From: JAMDEO01 sp963775295
Lineage (GTDB): Bacteria; Actinomycetota; Thermoleophilia; RBG-16-64-13
Direction: 5' to 3'
Assembly: GCA_963775295.1 (NCBI GenBank)
Contig: CAVZIK010000006.1
Location: 2,790,001-2,854,000 of the forward strand
Length of the DNA stretch: 64,000 bases
A model generated the notes under the pieces. It searched no databases, had not been told where the DNA came from, and saw only the letters and a list, made by a program, of their open reading frames with translations. Positions 8,889-16,370 of this stretch are shown in pieces (positions within the stretch are counted from its first letter, which is position 1; the number at the start of each line of letters is the position of its first letter). The translations under genes and the position numbers were made by a program.

Positions 8889-9158
8889 CTACTTGCCCAA
8901 CGCCCCCAGTATGACCAGCGCGGCACCTACCCCTATGCCGACGAAGCCAAGGATCGCAGTCCAAGCTTCCCATGCCCGCCCGCTACGGACGCGACCTCCC
9001 GCCGGAGAGACTGGGATCTCGCGCTTAGCATCTCCTCCACGCCGCTCCCCGTCGGCCGACGGCCGGTCCGCCTGGGAACCGGGCCCGTGACGCAGCCAGA
9101 TCTGGATAGCGCCCATGAGTATGAGAACGATACCCAACACGAGATATTCGACCGTCAT
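8889..9158 (-). CDS. Small two-helix membrane protein between lepA and hemW
   Basis: An 89-aa protein with a hydrophobic segment at about 5-22 (YLVLGIVLILMGAIQIWL), a polar Arg/Gly-rich loop of about 40 residues, and a second hydrophobic segment at 67-87 (AWTAILGFVGIGVGAALVILG). The ATG overlaps the lepA stop by 4 nt (ATGA), which argues that it is translated by coupling. hemW starts 23 nt downstream. I recognise no family. The position suggests a membrane-linked partner of the operon, but function is unknown. Confidence 0.7.
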   Translation of the reverse strand: MTVEYLVLGIVLILMGAIQIWLRHGPGSQADRPSADGERRGGDAKREIPVSPAGGRVRSGRAWEAWTAILGFVGIGVGAALVILGALGK

Positions 9159-10975
9159 TTCTTGCCTTCCTTGCTATCGCCCAAGTCGAGGACTGCCAGG
9201 AACGCCTCCTGAGGGATCTCCACGGTACCGACCATCTTCATCCGCTTCTTGCCGGCCTTCTGCTTTTCGAGCAGCTTACGCTTGCGGGATATGTCGCCGC
9301 CATAGCACTTGGCCAAAACATCCTTGCGTAGAGGCGCAACCGACTCGCGAGCGATGATGCGGCTCCCCACGGCGGCCTGGATGGCCACCTCAAACATCTG
9401 CCTGGGGATCTTCTTACGCAGGCGCTCGGCGAGTCCCCGCCCAACGGTATATGCACGGTCCGCGTGGACGATGAGGCTCAGGGCATCGACCACGTCTCCG
9501 GCGATACGAATGTCCAGCCGGACGAGATCGCCAGGTTCGTAGTCCTTCAACTCGTAATCGAGGCTGGCGTATCCGCGGCTGCGCGTCTTGAGCAGGTCGA
9601 AGAAATCGAGCACTATCTCGGCCAGGGGCAAATCGTACGTAAGCCGCACCCGGTCGGATGTGAGGTATTCCATGTGGCTGAAACGCCCCCGCTTGTCGTT
9701 GCAAAGCTCCATAACCGGGCCGACATATTCCGTCGGAACCAGGATGGTGGCGGCGATATAAGGCTCCCTAACCTCCAAAATGTCGCCCGATTCCGGAAAG
9801 TCGACGGGATTGCTGATGCCGAGGACCTCCCCGTTGATCAACTCCACCTCGTAGCGCACGTTGGGTGTGGTAGCCAGCAGGTCGAGGCCGAACTCCCTCT
9901 CCAGGCGCTCCCGGATTATTTCCATGTGGAGCAGCCCCAAGAATCCGCAGCGGAAACCGAAGCCCAGCGCCTTCGACGTCTCCGGTTCATAGAAGAGGGA
10001 GGCGTCGTTGAGCTTTAGCTTCTCCAGGGCGTCCCGCAGGTTGGGGTAGTCTTCCCCATCGATGGGAAAGATCCCGCAGAACACCATGGGTGTGACTTCG
10101 CGATAGCCCGGAAGAGGCTCGCTCGCGGCCCGCTGAGCATTGGTGAGCGTGTCCCCCACCCGCAGATCGGCCACCTCTTTGATACCGGGGATGATGTATC
10201 CCACCTCGCCCGCCTGAAGTACGTCGGTCTTGAGCATGTCGGGGCTGAAAATACCCACTTCCTCAATCTGACTCCGGCGGCGCGTGACCATCGCCAAGAG
10301 GGGATCGTCCTTGCGGAAGCTGCCGTCGCGCACGCGCACGAAGGCCACGACGCCCCGGTACTGGTCGTAGACCGAGTCGAATATCAGAGCGCGCGGTGAC
10401 CCAGCGGGATCGCCCTTTGGCGGAGGAACGCGATTTACGACGGCCTCAAGGACCGCAGCCACTCCTTCACCGGTCTTGGCAGAGATCTGAAGGATCTCCG
10501 AGCGGGCGCAGCCAATAAGGTTCGCTATCTCCTCGGCTCTCTTCTCCGGTTCGGCTCCGGGCAGATCGATCTTGTTGAGGACCGGGATTATCTCGAGGTC
10601 GTTCTCCATCGCCAGAAGAGCATTCGCCAGAGTCTGGGCCTCAACGCCCTGAGTGGCGTCGACCACGAGTATCGCCCCTTCGCACGCGGCCAGACTTCGA
10701 GACACTTCGTAGCTGAAGTCCACATGCCCCGGCGTGTCGATGAGGTTGAACTGGTACTCGCCGCCGTCATCGGCCGTGTAGTAGATGCGGACGGCCTGAG
10801 CCTTGATGGTGATGCCTCGCTCCCGCTCCAGGTCCATGCGGTCGAGGACCTGCTCGCGCATCTCCCGCTCTGCCACAGTGTTGGTGATCTGCAGGATGCG
10901 GTCGGCCAACGTCGACTTGCCGTGGTCGATGTGCGCGATTATGGAGAAGTTGCGGATGTGGTCAAAGCGTCCCAT
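9155..10975 (-). CDS. lepA: Elongation factor 4 (LepA GTPase)
   Basis: Ribosome back-translocase/biogenesis GTPase, 606 aa, full length. G1 is AHIDHGKST, G3 is DTPGHVDF, G4 is NKIDLPGA; EF-G-like domains II, III and V follow, then the LepA-specific C-terminal domain with KRKLLEKQKAGKKRMK. It is the first gene of a leftward operon running to smpB. No Shine-Dalgarno is visible; the ATG follows a TAGAAT box by 9 nt, so the transcript may be leaderless. The 149-nt spacer to the right separates it from the divergent GGDEF gene. Confidence 0.97.
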   Translation of the reverse strand: MGRFDHIRNFSIIAHIDHGKSTLADRILQITNTVAEREMREQVLDRMDLERERGITIKAQAVRIYYTADDGGEYQFNLIDTPGHVDFSYEVSRSLAACEGAILVVDATQGVEAQTLANALLAMENDLEIIPVLNKIDLPGAEPEKRAEEIANLIGCARSEILQISAKTGEGVAAVLEAVVNRVPPPKGDPAGSPRALIFDSVYDQYRGVVAFVRVRDGSFRKDDPLLAMVTRRRSQIEEVGIFSPDMLKTDVLQAGEVGYIIPGIKEVADLRVGDTLTNAQRAASEPLPGYREVTPMVFCGIFPIDGEDYPNLRDALEKLKLNDASLFYEPETSKALGFGFRCGFLGLLHMEIIRERLEREFGLDLLATTPNVRYEVELINGEVLGISNPVDFPESGDILEVREPYIAATILVPTEYVGPVMELCNDKRGRFSHMEYLTSDRVRLTYDLPLAEIVLDFFDLLKTRSRGYASLDYELKDYEPGDLVRLDIRIAGDVVDALSLIVHADRAYTVGRGLAERLRKKIPRQMFEVAIQAAVGSRIIARESVAPLRKDVLAKCYGGDISRKRKLLEKQKAGKKRMKMVGTVEIPQEAFLAVLDLGDSKEGKK

Positions 10976-10984
10976 GGGGGATGT

Positions 10985-10990
10985 ATTCTA
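10985..10990 (-). promoter_or_regulatory. Candidate -10 box for lepA operon (TAGAAT)
   Basis: On the minus strand TAGAAT ends 9 nt before the lepA ATG. No convincing -35 lies 16-18 nt further upstream and no Shine-Dalgarno lies between box and start, so initiation here would give a leaderless or nearly leaderless mRNA. Confidence 0.4.
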
Positions 10991-11124
10991 GCGCAACGGG
11001 GCACCCCGCTTGCTTGGCGCGCAGATGCGGGTGGGAAAAGGAGTCAAGGATTCCGGGGCTGGGCAACGAACCCATCCCGCATGGGCCGTAGGACGCGTCG
11101 GTCTCAACGCTTTGGAGTGTTTTC

Positions 11125-12459
11125 ATGGTTGCCAGCTGCTTCGAAGGAGACCTCGGCGGTTTCCTGGGAATTGCGCTCGATGCAATCCAGGAAGGCGTGC
11201 TGCTCCTTGACGGGAAGGACACTATCATCCACGCCAACCACTGGATGACGCGCAGATACCCCTCCCAGATGCCCCTGATCGGCAAGAACGTGAGCGCGGT
11301 GCTGCCGGCCGACAGCCGCTACTCGATCGATTCTCTGCCCAAGAGTCTCGACACGGCTCACTTCTCTGCGGAGATAACCGAAGTGCGCTCGGAGGACGGC
11401 CCGGCCCAATGGCTGGAAGTCTCCTTCTGCCCTGTGATTTCCACGGACGGCACGAGAGCGGGAACCATCGGGCTATTCAAGGACGTTACCGAACGGCGAA
11501 AGACGGAAGAGTTGCTCAAAGACGAGATCTCCCGCCGGCGCATCCTCGTAGAACAATCGAGAGACGGCATAGTCATACTCGATCGGAGCGGCGGGGTCTA
11601 CGAGGCCAACGAGGAATATGCCCGCATGCTCGGATACTCAATGGAAGAGGTCGCCAAACTCCATATCTGGGACTGGGACAACGACCACGAAAAGGAAGAA
11701 CTTCTGGCAATGATAGAAGCGGTGGACCAAAGTGGTGACCATTTCGTCACACGCCACCGCCGCAAGAACGGCACCACATGCGAGGTAGAGATCAGCACCA
11801 ACGGAGTGGTCTATGGCGGGGAGAAGCTGGTCTTCTGCGTGTGCCGGGACATCACCGAGCAGAATGCCATGCAGGAGAGAATTCGCGAACTGGCCATCCG
11901 AGACCCGCTTACCGAGGTGTTCAACAGACGGTACGCCTTCGAGCGCCTTGTGGAGATCGTAGCGGAGTACTCGCGCTGCGGGCGGAACTTCTGCATTTCC
12001 ATCCTGGACATAGACCATTTCAAGAATATAAACGACTCGGTGGGCCACCTCGGAGGCGACTTCATCCTTAGAGAGTTCGCGCGCACAATCGACTCCCAGA
12101 TCAGGTCGTATGATCTCCTGGCCCGATATGGCGGCGAAGAGTTCCTGATCGTCTCCACCAACGTCAGAGGAACGGAGGCGACCGCGATGCTGGAGCGCCT
12201 CATGAGGAGAGTGCGGGAACAGACCTTCCGATTCAACGAGCATCAGATCCGCTTCACATTCAGTTGCGGACTCGCCGACAGCTCGGAATTCTCTCCGGAG
12301 AACTTCTCCATCGAAGCGATCACCGCTCTGGCCGACAAACGACTCTACCGGGCGAAAGAGGACGGAAGAAACCGATGCGTCGGACCTCCCAACCGCGGCA
12401 GAAAGCGGAAGAGCATGGGTACGCCGGACCACCTCGGCGAAGCCCAGAGAGGGTCTTGA
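11125..12459 (+). CDS. PAS-PAS-GGDEF diguanylate cyclase
   Basis: A 444-aa soluble signalling protein predicted to make cyclic di-GMP. PAS domain 1 spans about 12-125 and PAS domain 2 about 140-248, each ending in the DVTE/DITE motif that leads into the next helix. The GGDEF domain is at 256-415, with DxLTEVFNRR, DIDHFKNIND and the active-site loop GGEEF at 336-340. An RxxD inhibitory I-site (RSYD, 327-330) precedes it with the canonical 5-residue spacing, so product feedback is likely. There is no membrane segment, so it senses a cytosolic signal. TTGGAGTG precedes the ATG. It is divergent from lepA and the only gene of its direction here. Confidence 0.9.
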   Translation: MVASCFEGDLGGFLGIALDAIQEGVLLLDGKDTIIHANHWMTRRYPSQMPLIGKNVSAVLPADSRYSIDSLPKSLDTAHFSAEITEVRSEDGPAQWLEVSFCPVISTDGTRAGTIGLFKDVTERRKTEELLKDEISRRRILVEQSRDGIVILDRSGGVYEANEEYARMLGYSMEEVAKLHIWDWDNDHEKEELLAMIEAVDQSGDHFVTRHRRKNGTTCEVEISTNGVVYGGEKLVFCVCRDITEQNAMQERIRELAIRDPLTEVFNRRYAFERLVEIVAEYSRCGRNFCISILDIDHFKNINDSVGHLGGDFILREFARTIDSQIRSYDLLARYGGEEFLIVSTNVRGTEATAMLERLMRRVREQTFRFNEHQIRFTFSCGLADSSEFSPENFSIEAITALADKRLYRAKEDGRNRCVGPPNRGRKRKSMGTPDHLGEAQRGS

Positions 12460-12688
12460 CCCCTCGATACGGTTTTCGAGAGCGAACCTCTATTACAGCC
12501 CCGATTAAGCCAGCTCCGCTTGGGCCTTCGGACCATCCGCAAGGCGAAGTGGATCGCCGTCTCGCTCGCGAACACACCGGCGGAGTAGCAGGGTTTGACG
12601 TGAGACCACGGTCTGTGGCCGTTGGCCCTAGCATCCAACAGCGGCGCGGCGGCGGCTCTCGACGCGCACCGCGGCGACGCAGTCCCGG

Positions 12689-12723
12689 TTGACCCGACGA
12701 CGCGGGTCAAAGTCCCGTCGTCG
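12689..12723. terminator. Overlapping alternative hairpins downstream of the DUF3795 gene
   Basis: TTGACCCG (12689-12696) pairs with CGGGTCAA (12703-12710). A second, mutually exclusive stem pairs CGACGACG (12695-12702) with CGTCGTCG (12716-12723), extended by GGG/CCC across a bulge. The set begins about 10 nt past the stop of the leftward gene ending at 12733, so a terminator is the simplest reading, though there is no U-run. The rest of the 272-nt gap (12460-12732) shows nothing else. Confidence 0.4.
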
Positions 12724-12732
12724 ACGGATCGT

Positions 12733-13263
12733 CTAATTGTCGACCAACGGCCGGGCGAGCGCCGCCTCAATCTCTTGAAAATGATCGGCGGAGTAAGCGC
12801 AGCCCGGCGTATGTCCGCAAACCCGGCAGCGAAGGTCATAGGCCGAATTCGCCGCCCCACATTCGGGACAGGAATAACGGGCGACAACCTCCACCACCCA
12901 GGCATCCCGACCGATCTCCCGGATACGTGCCAGATCCTCCATGATCTCGGCGCGATGGGGCCGCTCCCTGCCAAACGCCACCAGAGTCGCGCAGGGGAAA
13001 TCCGCGCAATCGCTGCAAAAAGCGTGTCCGCGCTCATTTGCGCAAGAGACAAGCTTGCACGTGGCGCAATATTTCGCGAGCTTCTGCGAACGGCATCCTG
13101 TGCATTGGATCTCGTCGATCGTCTGGCCCAAACGCTCCGCCAGGAGGGCCAAGCGTTTCGGATCATCACGCGAAGCCAAATAGATGGCGCAGGCACCGCA
13201 AAAGAGGCCACATGCGCCCACGGCCCCGTCACTCAACTCAGGCGTACGATCCCCGGCAACCAT
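12733..13263 (-). CDS. DUF3795-like cysteine-rich zinc-ribbon protein
   Basis: A 176-aa cysteine-rich protein. The N-terminal pattern GACGLFCGACAIYLA, then CTGC, CATCKLVSCA and GHAFCSDCADFPC, matches the DUF3795 family of unknown function, common in anaerobes. The C-terminus adds a zinc ribbon (CPECGAAN...CRVCGHTPGC). I start at the ATG encoding MVAGDRTP, because AAAGGAGAG lies 6 nt upstream; an ATG six codons earlier lacks an equally good site. Sixty-eight nucleotides separate it from murJ. Iron-sulfur rather than zinc binding in the N-terminal half is possible. Confidence 0.75.
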   Translation of the reverse strand: MVAGDRTPELSDGAVGACGLFCGACAIYLASRDDPKRLALLAERLGQTIDEIQCTGCRSQKLAKYCATCKLVSCANERGHAFCSDCADFPCATLVAFGRERPHRAEIMEDLARIREIGRDAWVVEVVARYSCPECGAANSAYDLRCRVCGHTPGCAYSADHFQEIEAALARPLVDN

Positions 13264-13331
13264 TTGCTCTCCTTTTGGCATTTCCTATCAGCGGCTAAAT
13301 ACTATCGCAGCGGAAGCCAAGAACGTGCACG

Positions 13332-14990
13332 CTAGCCACCACCCTCGGCGTCGATGACCTCTTCGGTGGCCAGCGGCTCGCGCCTATGCCTCATGATGCG
13401 CACGAAGTCGTGGATCTCGGGAACCCGCATCGCCCAGGCCGCCAAAAAGTAAGCGAGACCGCCAGTGACGTACGCAAAGCCCACGGAGAGCACTTGCGCC
13501 CACAGGGCGCGACCTAGAGCGGAATCGAGCCCCCACCACGTCCCGTATGCCACCGCGGCCAACGGAACGAGGGCCGCGATCGAACGGGCCGCGGACAGGG
13601 CGACTCTCCGGGTATCCACCCCTCCGATACGCGGATTCAGGAGCAGAAGAAGCGCGGTGAAGTTGAAGATACTCACGAGCGACGTCGAGAGCGTGATTCC
13701 GCCGACGCCTAGTGGTTTGTACAACGCCCAGTCCAACAGCGCGTTGATGGCGAGGTTGATAATCCCGACCATCAGCGGCAGCCACGATTTGCGGATGCTG
13801 TAGAAGGCGCGGTTCAACAGCGTGTTCACGCTTACGAAGGCCATACCGATGCTGAAGAAGGTGAGTGCGGTGGCCACGGACTTGATCTCTGCAGCATTCA
13901 CGAGACTGCCGTGCTCGTAGATAAGCCGGACGGTGGGAAGCGCCAGCACCACAAAGAAGGCGGCGAACGGCAGAGTGAAGAAGAGGATCTGCCGCATGCC
14001 GGTGGAGAGATCTTCTCTGAACTCTCTGAAGCGCTCGCTGGCGGCGTGCCTCGACAGAGCGGGAAACAACACCGTGCCGATAGCGATGGCAAATACGCCC
14101 TGCGGCAACTGAAACAGGCGAAAGGCCTTGTCGATATACGCAACCGCTCCCTTGTCGGCGAGCAGACTGGCGAACTGGGTATCAACGAGTGCGTTGAAGT
14201 TGATGATTCCCAGGCTGATCATGACGGGTCCGAGAATCTTCGCCATCTGCCAAAGCGCAGGGTCGCGGAAGTTCAGGAACAGTTTTTCCCCGGCCTCGCG
14301 CCAGCGTCGTCGCCACACGGCCGGAACCTGTATCAGTAGCTGGACGACCGTGCCGGCAAACGTGGCCCAGGCCAAGATTTGGAAACCGGTGTTCTTGATC
14401 CCTCCGTCGGCCGTCTTGTAGCCAACGATGGAGGAGAAGATCACCAAACTCACGATAATGATCACGTTCCAGACGATCGGGGCTATTGCCGGCATCGAGA
14501 AGTGATCGTAGGCATTGAGGATGCCCATGGCGATGCCGGCAAGCCCCAGAGCGACAACCTGCGGAAACATGATACGAGTCAGCGAGGCTGTGAGAGCGAT
14601 AGTCTCAGGCTGATACGTCCTCCAGCCGGGAAGGACCACCTTCACGACCTGAGGAGCGAAGATGACGCCGAGCACGGACACCACCCCGAGGACGATCGCC
14701 ACCAGAACGCAGACCGTATACGCGACCTGCCATGCTTCGCGCTTCTTACCCTTCTCCAGCAGCCCGGAAAAGATGGGGATGAACGCCGCACTGAGAGCCG
14801 CGTCGGCCAGTAGTGCACGGATGAGATTGGGCAGCTTTTGCGCGGCGGTAAAAGCGGCCGCCTGCTCGCCGAGGCCCAGGTAATACACCTGTGCGATCTC
14901 CCGAACCAGACCGAGAACACGTGAGCCGGCTGTCGCGGCCACGAGAAAGGCGGCCGCTACGGCCAAACGTCTCTTTGTGTCATTGCCCAT
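13332..14990 (-). CDS. murJ: Lipid II flippase MurJ
   Basis: Polytopic membrane protein of the MOP superfamily that flips lipid II for peptidoglycan synthesis; 552 aa with about 14 hydrophobic segments. The N-terminus is diagnostic: SRVLGLVREI, then a LADAALSAAFIPIFSGLLEKGKK-type loop. The Arg-Glu pair in LGLVREI is conserved in the family. There is no obvious Shine-Dalgarno; a TAGCAT box lies 11 nt before the ATG, overlapping the divergent rpsT promoter. The C-terminal cytoplasmic tail is short, without the kinase-like extension of mycobacterial MviN. Confidence 0.93.
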   Translation of the reverse strand: MGNDTKRRLAVAAAFLVAATAGSRVLGLVREIAQVYYLGLGEQAAAFTAAQKLPNLIRALLADAALSAAFIPIFSGLLEKGKKREAWQVAYTVCVLVAIVLGVVSVLGVIFAPQVVKVVLPGWRTYQPETIALTASLTRIMFPQVVALGLAGIAMGILNAYDHFSMPAIAPIVWNVIIIVSLVIFSSIVGYKTADGGIKNTGFQILAWATFAGTVVQLLIQVPAVWRRRWREAGEKLFLNFRDPALWQMAKILGPVMISLGIINFNALVDTQFASLLADKGAVAYIDKAFRLFQLPQGVFAIAIGTVLFPALSRHAASERFREFREDLSTGMRQILFFTLPFAAFFVVLALPTVRLIYEHGSLVNAAEIKSVATALTFFSIGMAFVSVNTLLNRAFYSIRKSWLPLMVGIINLAINALLDWALYKPLGVGGITLSTSLVSIFNFTALLLLLNPRIGGVDTRRVALSAARSIAALVPLAAVAYGTWWGLDSALGRALWAQVLSVGFAYVTGGLAYFLAAWAMRVPEIHDFVRIMRHRREPLATEEVIDAEGGG

Positions 14991-15011
14991 GTGTGAGGGC
15001 TATGCTAAACT
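14983..15011 (+). promoter_or_regulatory. rpsT promoter (-35 TTGCCC / extended -10 TGCTAAACT)
   Basis: TTGCCC at 14983-14988 and TAAACT at 15006-15011 are 17 bp apart, with TG one base before the -10 (extended -10). Transcription would begin around 15018, giving a roughly 30-nt leader containing GGGAAGGATG before the rpsT start. The -35 overlaps the first codons of the divergent murJ. Confidence 0.55.
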
Positions 15012-15047
15012 GCTGCGACTTTGAAGGGAAGACGGGAAGGATGAAGA

Positions 15048-15308
15048 TTGGCTAATACGAAGCAGCAGCGCAAACGGGTTCGCATCGCTCAACGGCAGCG
15101 ACTTGAGAATCTTCGCTACAAGTCGTCCATCAAGACGCACTTCAAGCGCCTCAATGATTCCGTCACCCAGGGCGACGCCGATACCGCTGCTCAAACGGCC
15201 AAGAAGCTCACGTCCACCATCGACAAAGCCGCCGCTCATAACGCGATTCACGACAATAACGCGGCGCGCAAAAAGTCGAGGGTGGCCAGGCTGCTGTCCC
15301 AGCTGTAG
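15048..15308 (+). CDS. rpsT: 30S ribosomal protein S20
   Basis: An 86-aa basic helical protein of the small ribosomal subunit: MANTKQQRKRVRIAQRQR at the N-terminus and AHNAIHDNNAARKKSRVARL at the C-terminus. The start is TTG with GGAAGGATG upstream; the N-terminal match to the family leaves no alternative start. E. coli rpsT also uses a UUG start, which there is part of autogenous translational control, so the same may apply here. It is a single-gene unit with its own promoter and a terminator-like hairpin downstream. Confidence 0.97.
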   Translation: MANTKQQRKRVRIAQRQRLENLRYKSSIKTHFKRLNDSVTQGDADTAAQTAKKLTSTIDKAAAHNAIHDNNAARKKSRVARLLSQL

Positions 15309-15379
15309 AGCCCGCCGCCCGCCACCTGTCCGTCCCCTTCCCCTCGTTCCACACGGGCCGGTAGTTCCTGCTTTGAGCC

Positions 15380-15408
15380 CGGCGTCTCCGCGATTGAGAC
15401 TCCGTTTT
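15380..15408 (+). terminator. rpsT terminator
   Basis: On the plus strand CGGcGTCTC, a 7-nt loop, GAGACtCCG and then TTTT: an 8-bp stem with one mismatch followed by a T-run. It lies about 70 nt after the rpsT stop and just beyond the end of the convergent holA. Confidence 0.6.
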
Positions 15409-15419
15409 GGACCATGCCG

Positions 15420-16370
15420 CTACTCAGCAAGCATCCGCCCGATACATAGCTGAAGCTCCATTTCGGCCGGTAGCGGTCCCATCCCCTTCATACGCGCGTC
15501 GGTGTCGGCCAGCACTCCCAGCCGTCTGCCGATGCCGTCAGAGCCCAGGAGAGCGGCCTGCTCCACCAGCTTCCGCACCGGGAAAGCCTTCATCTTGAGT
15601 TCGCCTTGTATGGCCTCGCGGCTCATGCCCTCGTCGCGCAGCGCGGCCACACGGCTGAGATTCTGGAAGTTGCGAAGGATCCGATAGAAAAGCACCTCCG
15701 GCCTCTCTCCCGACGCGACCAGATCCTCGATGGCGGTAAACGCCTCTGTCCCCCTCCCCAAGGCAAGAGAGTCGAGGAGGTCGAAGATATTTGCCTCTAT
15801 CGTGGGCGTCGTTAGAAGACGGATGTCTTCGGCCTCGACCGGCCTGCTGTCGACGTAGGCTCGGAGCTTCTCCAACTCGCGCAGGAGAATCCCCTGATTG
15901 TCGCCGCAGCGCTGCACCATGAGCCGCGCCTCCGACAAGCCGATACGCACGTGCATCTTGGAAGCCTCCTGGACAAGCCACCCAGGCAGCTGTCCCTCTT
16001 TTGGCGCCCGATACTCGAGAACCTCGCCGTGCTTCTCCATCGTGGTGCGAAGAAGGTCAGCGGGGGCCAACTTCTCGGCGATGAGTGCCAGGCAGGCATC
16101 TGGAGCCGGAGAGCGCAAGTAGGTGGCCACCATCTCCTTGTCCACTTTGGACCAGGCCTGGACCTCCTTGACCAGCACCAGTCTAGTACCGCTCAAGAAG
16201 GCGAGTGTGTTGGCGGCGTTCACGACCTGCGCCGCGCCGTCGACAGCGGCGTTGAAGTCATCGATGTTCAGATCGGTGCCCGACTGTTCCACGATGCGGG
16301 CCTTGAGGCGGCGCAGAGCCAGCTCGACCTTGGGAACATCGTCGCCGAGGATGAGGTAGGCCGATTTCAG
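15420..16370 (-). CDS. holA: DNA polymerase III subunit delta, CTG start
   Basis: Clamp-loader delta subunit that opens the sliding clamp; 316 aa. The N-terminal family segment MKSAYLILGDDVPKVE is encoded from a CTG whose last two bases lie in the comEC stop (CTGA, 4-nt overlap). The reading frame has no ATG, GTG or TTG between the upstream in-frame stop and codon 27. The first conventional start, the GTG at 16292, would delete the first beta strand and the LxGDD motif, so CTG with coupling to comEC is preferred. The middle region (LRELEKLRAYV, ANIFDLLDSLALG) and C-terminal helical domain (MSREAIQGELKMKAFPVRKL) are standard HolA. comEC-holA linkage is typical. Confidence 0.85.
   Translation of the reverse strand: MKSAYLILGDDVPKVELALRRLKARIVEQSGTDLNIDDFNAAVDGAAQVVNAANTLAFLSGTRLVLVKEVQAWSKVDKEMVATYLRSPAPDACLALIAEKLAPADLLRTTMEKHGEVLEYRAPKEGQLPGWLVQEASKMHVRIGLSEARLMVQRCGDNQGILLRELEKLRAYVDSRPVEAEDIRLLTTPTIEANIFDLLDSLALGRGTEAFTAIEDLVASGERPEVLFYRILRNFQNLSRVAALRDEGMSREAIQGELKMKAFPVRKLVEQAALLGSDGIGRRLGVLADTDARMKGMGPLPAEMELQLCIGRMLAE

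Noticed and set aside
10976..11124. CIRCE element for HrcA
   Set aside because: No TTAGCACTC/GAGTGCTAA-like inverted repeat is present.
16292..16367. holA starting at the first GTG (16292)
   Set aside because: It would lose the conserved N-terminal strand and LGDD motif that are encoded immediately upstream in frame.
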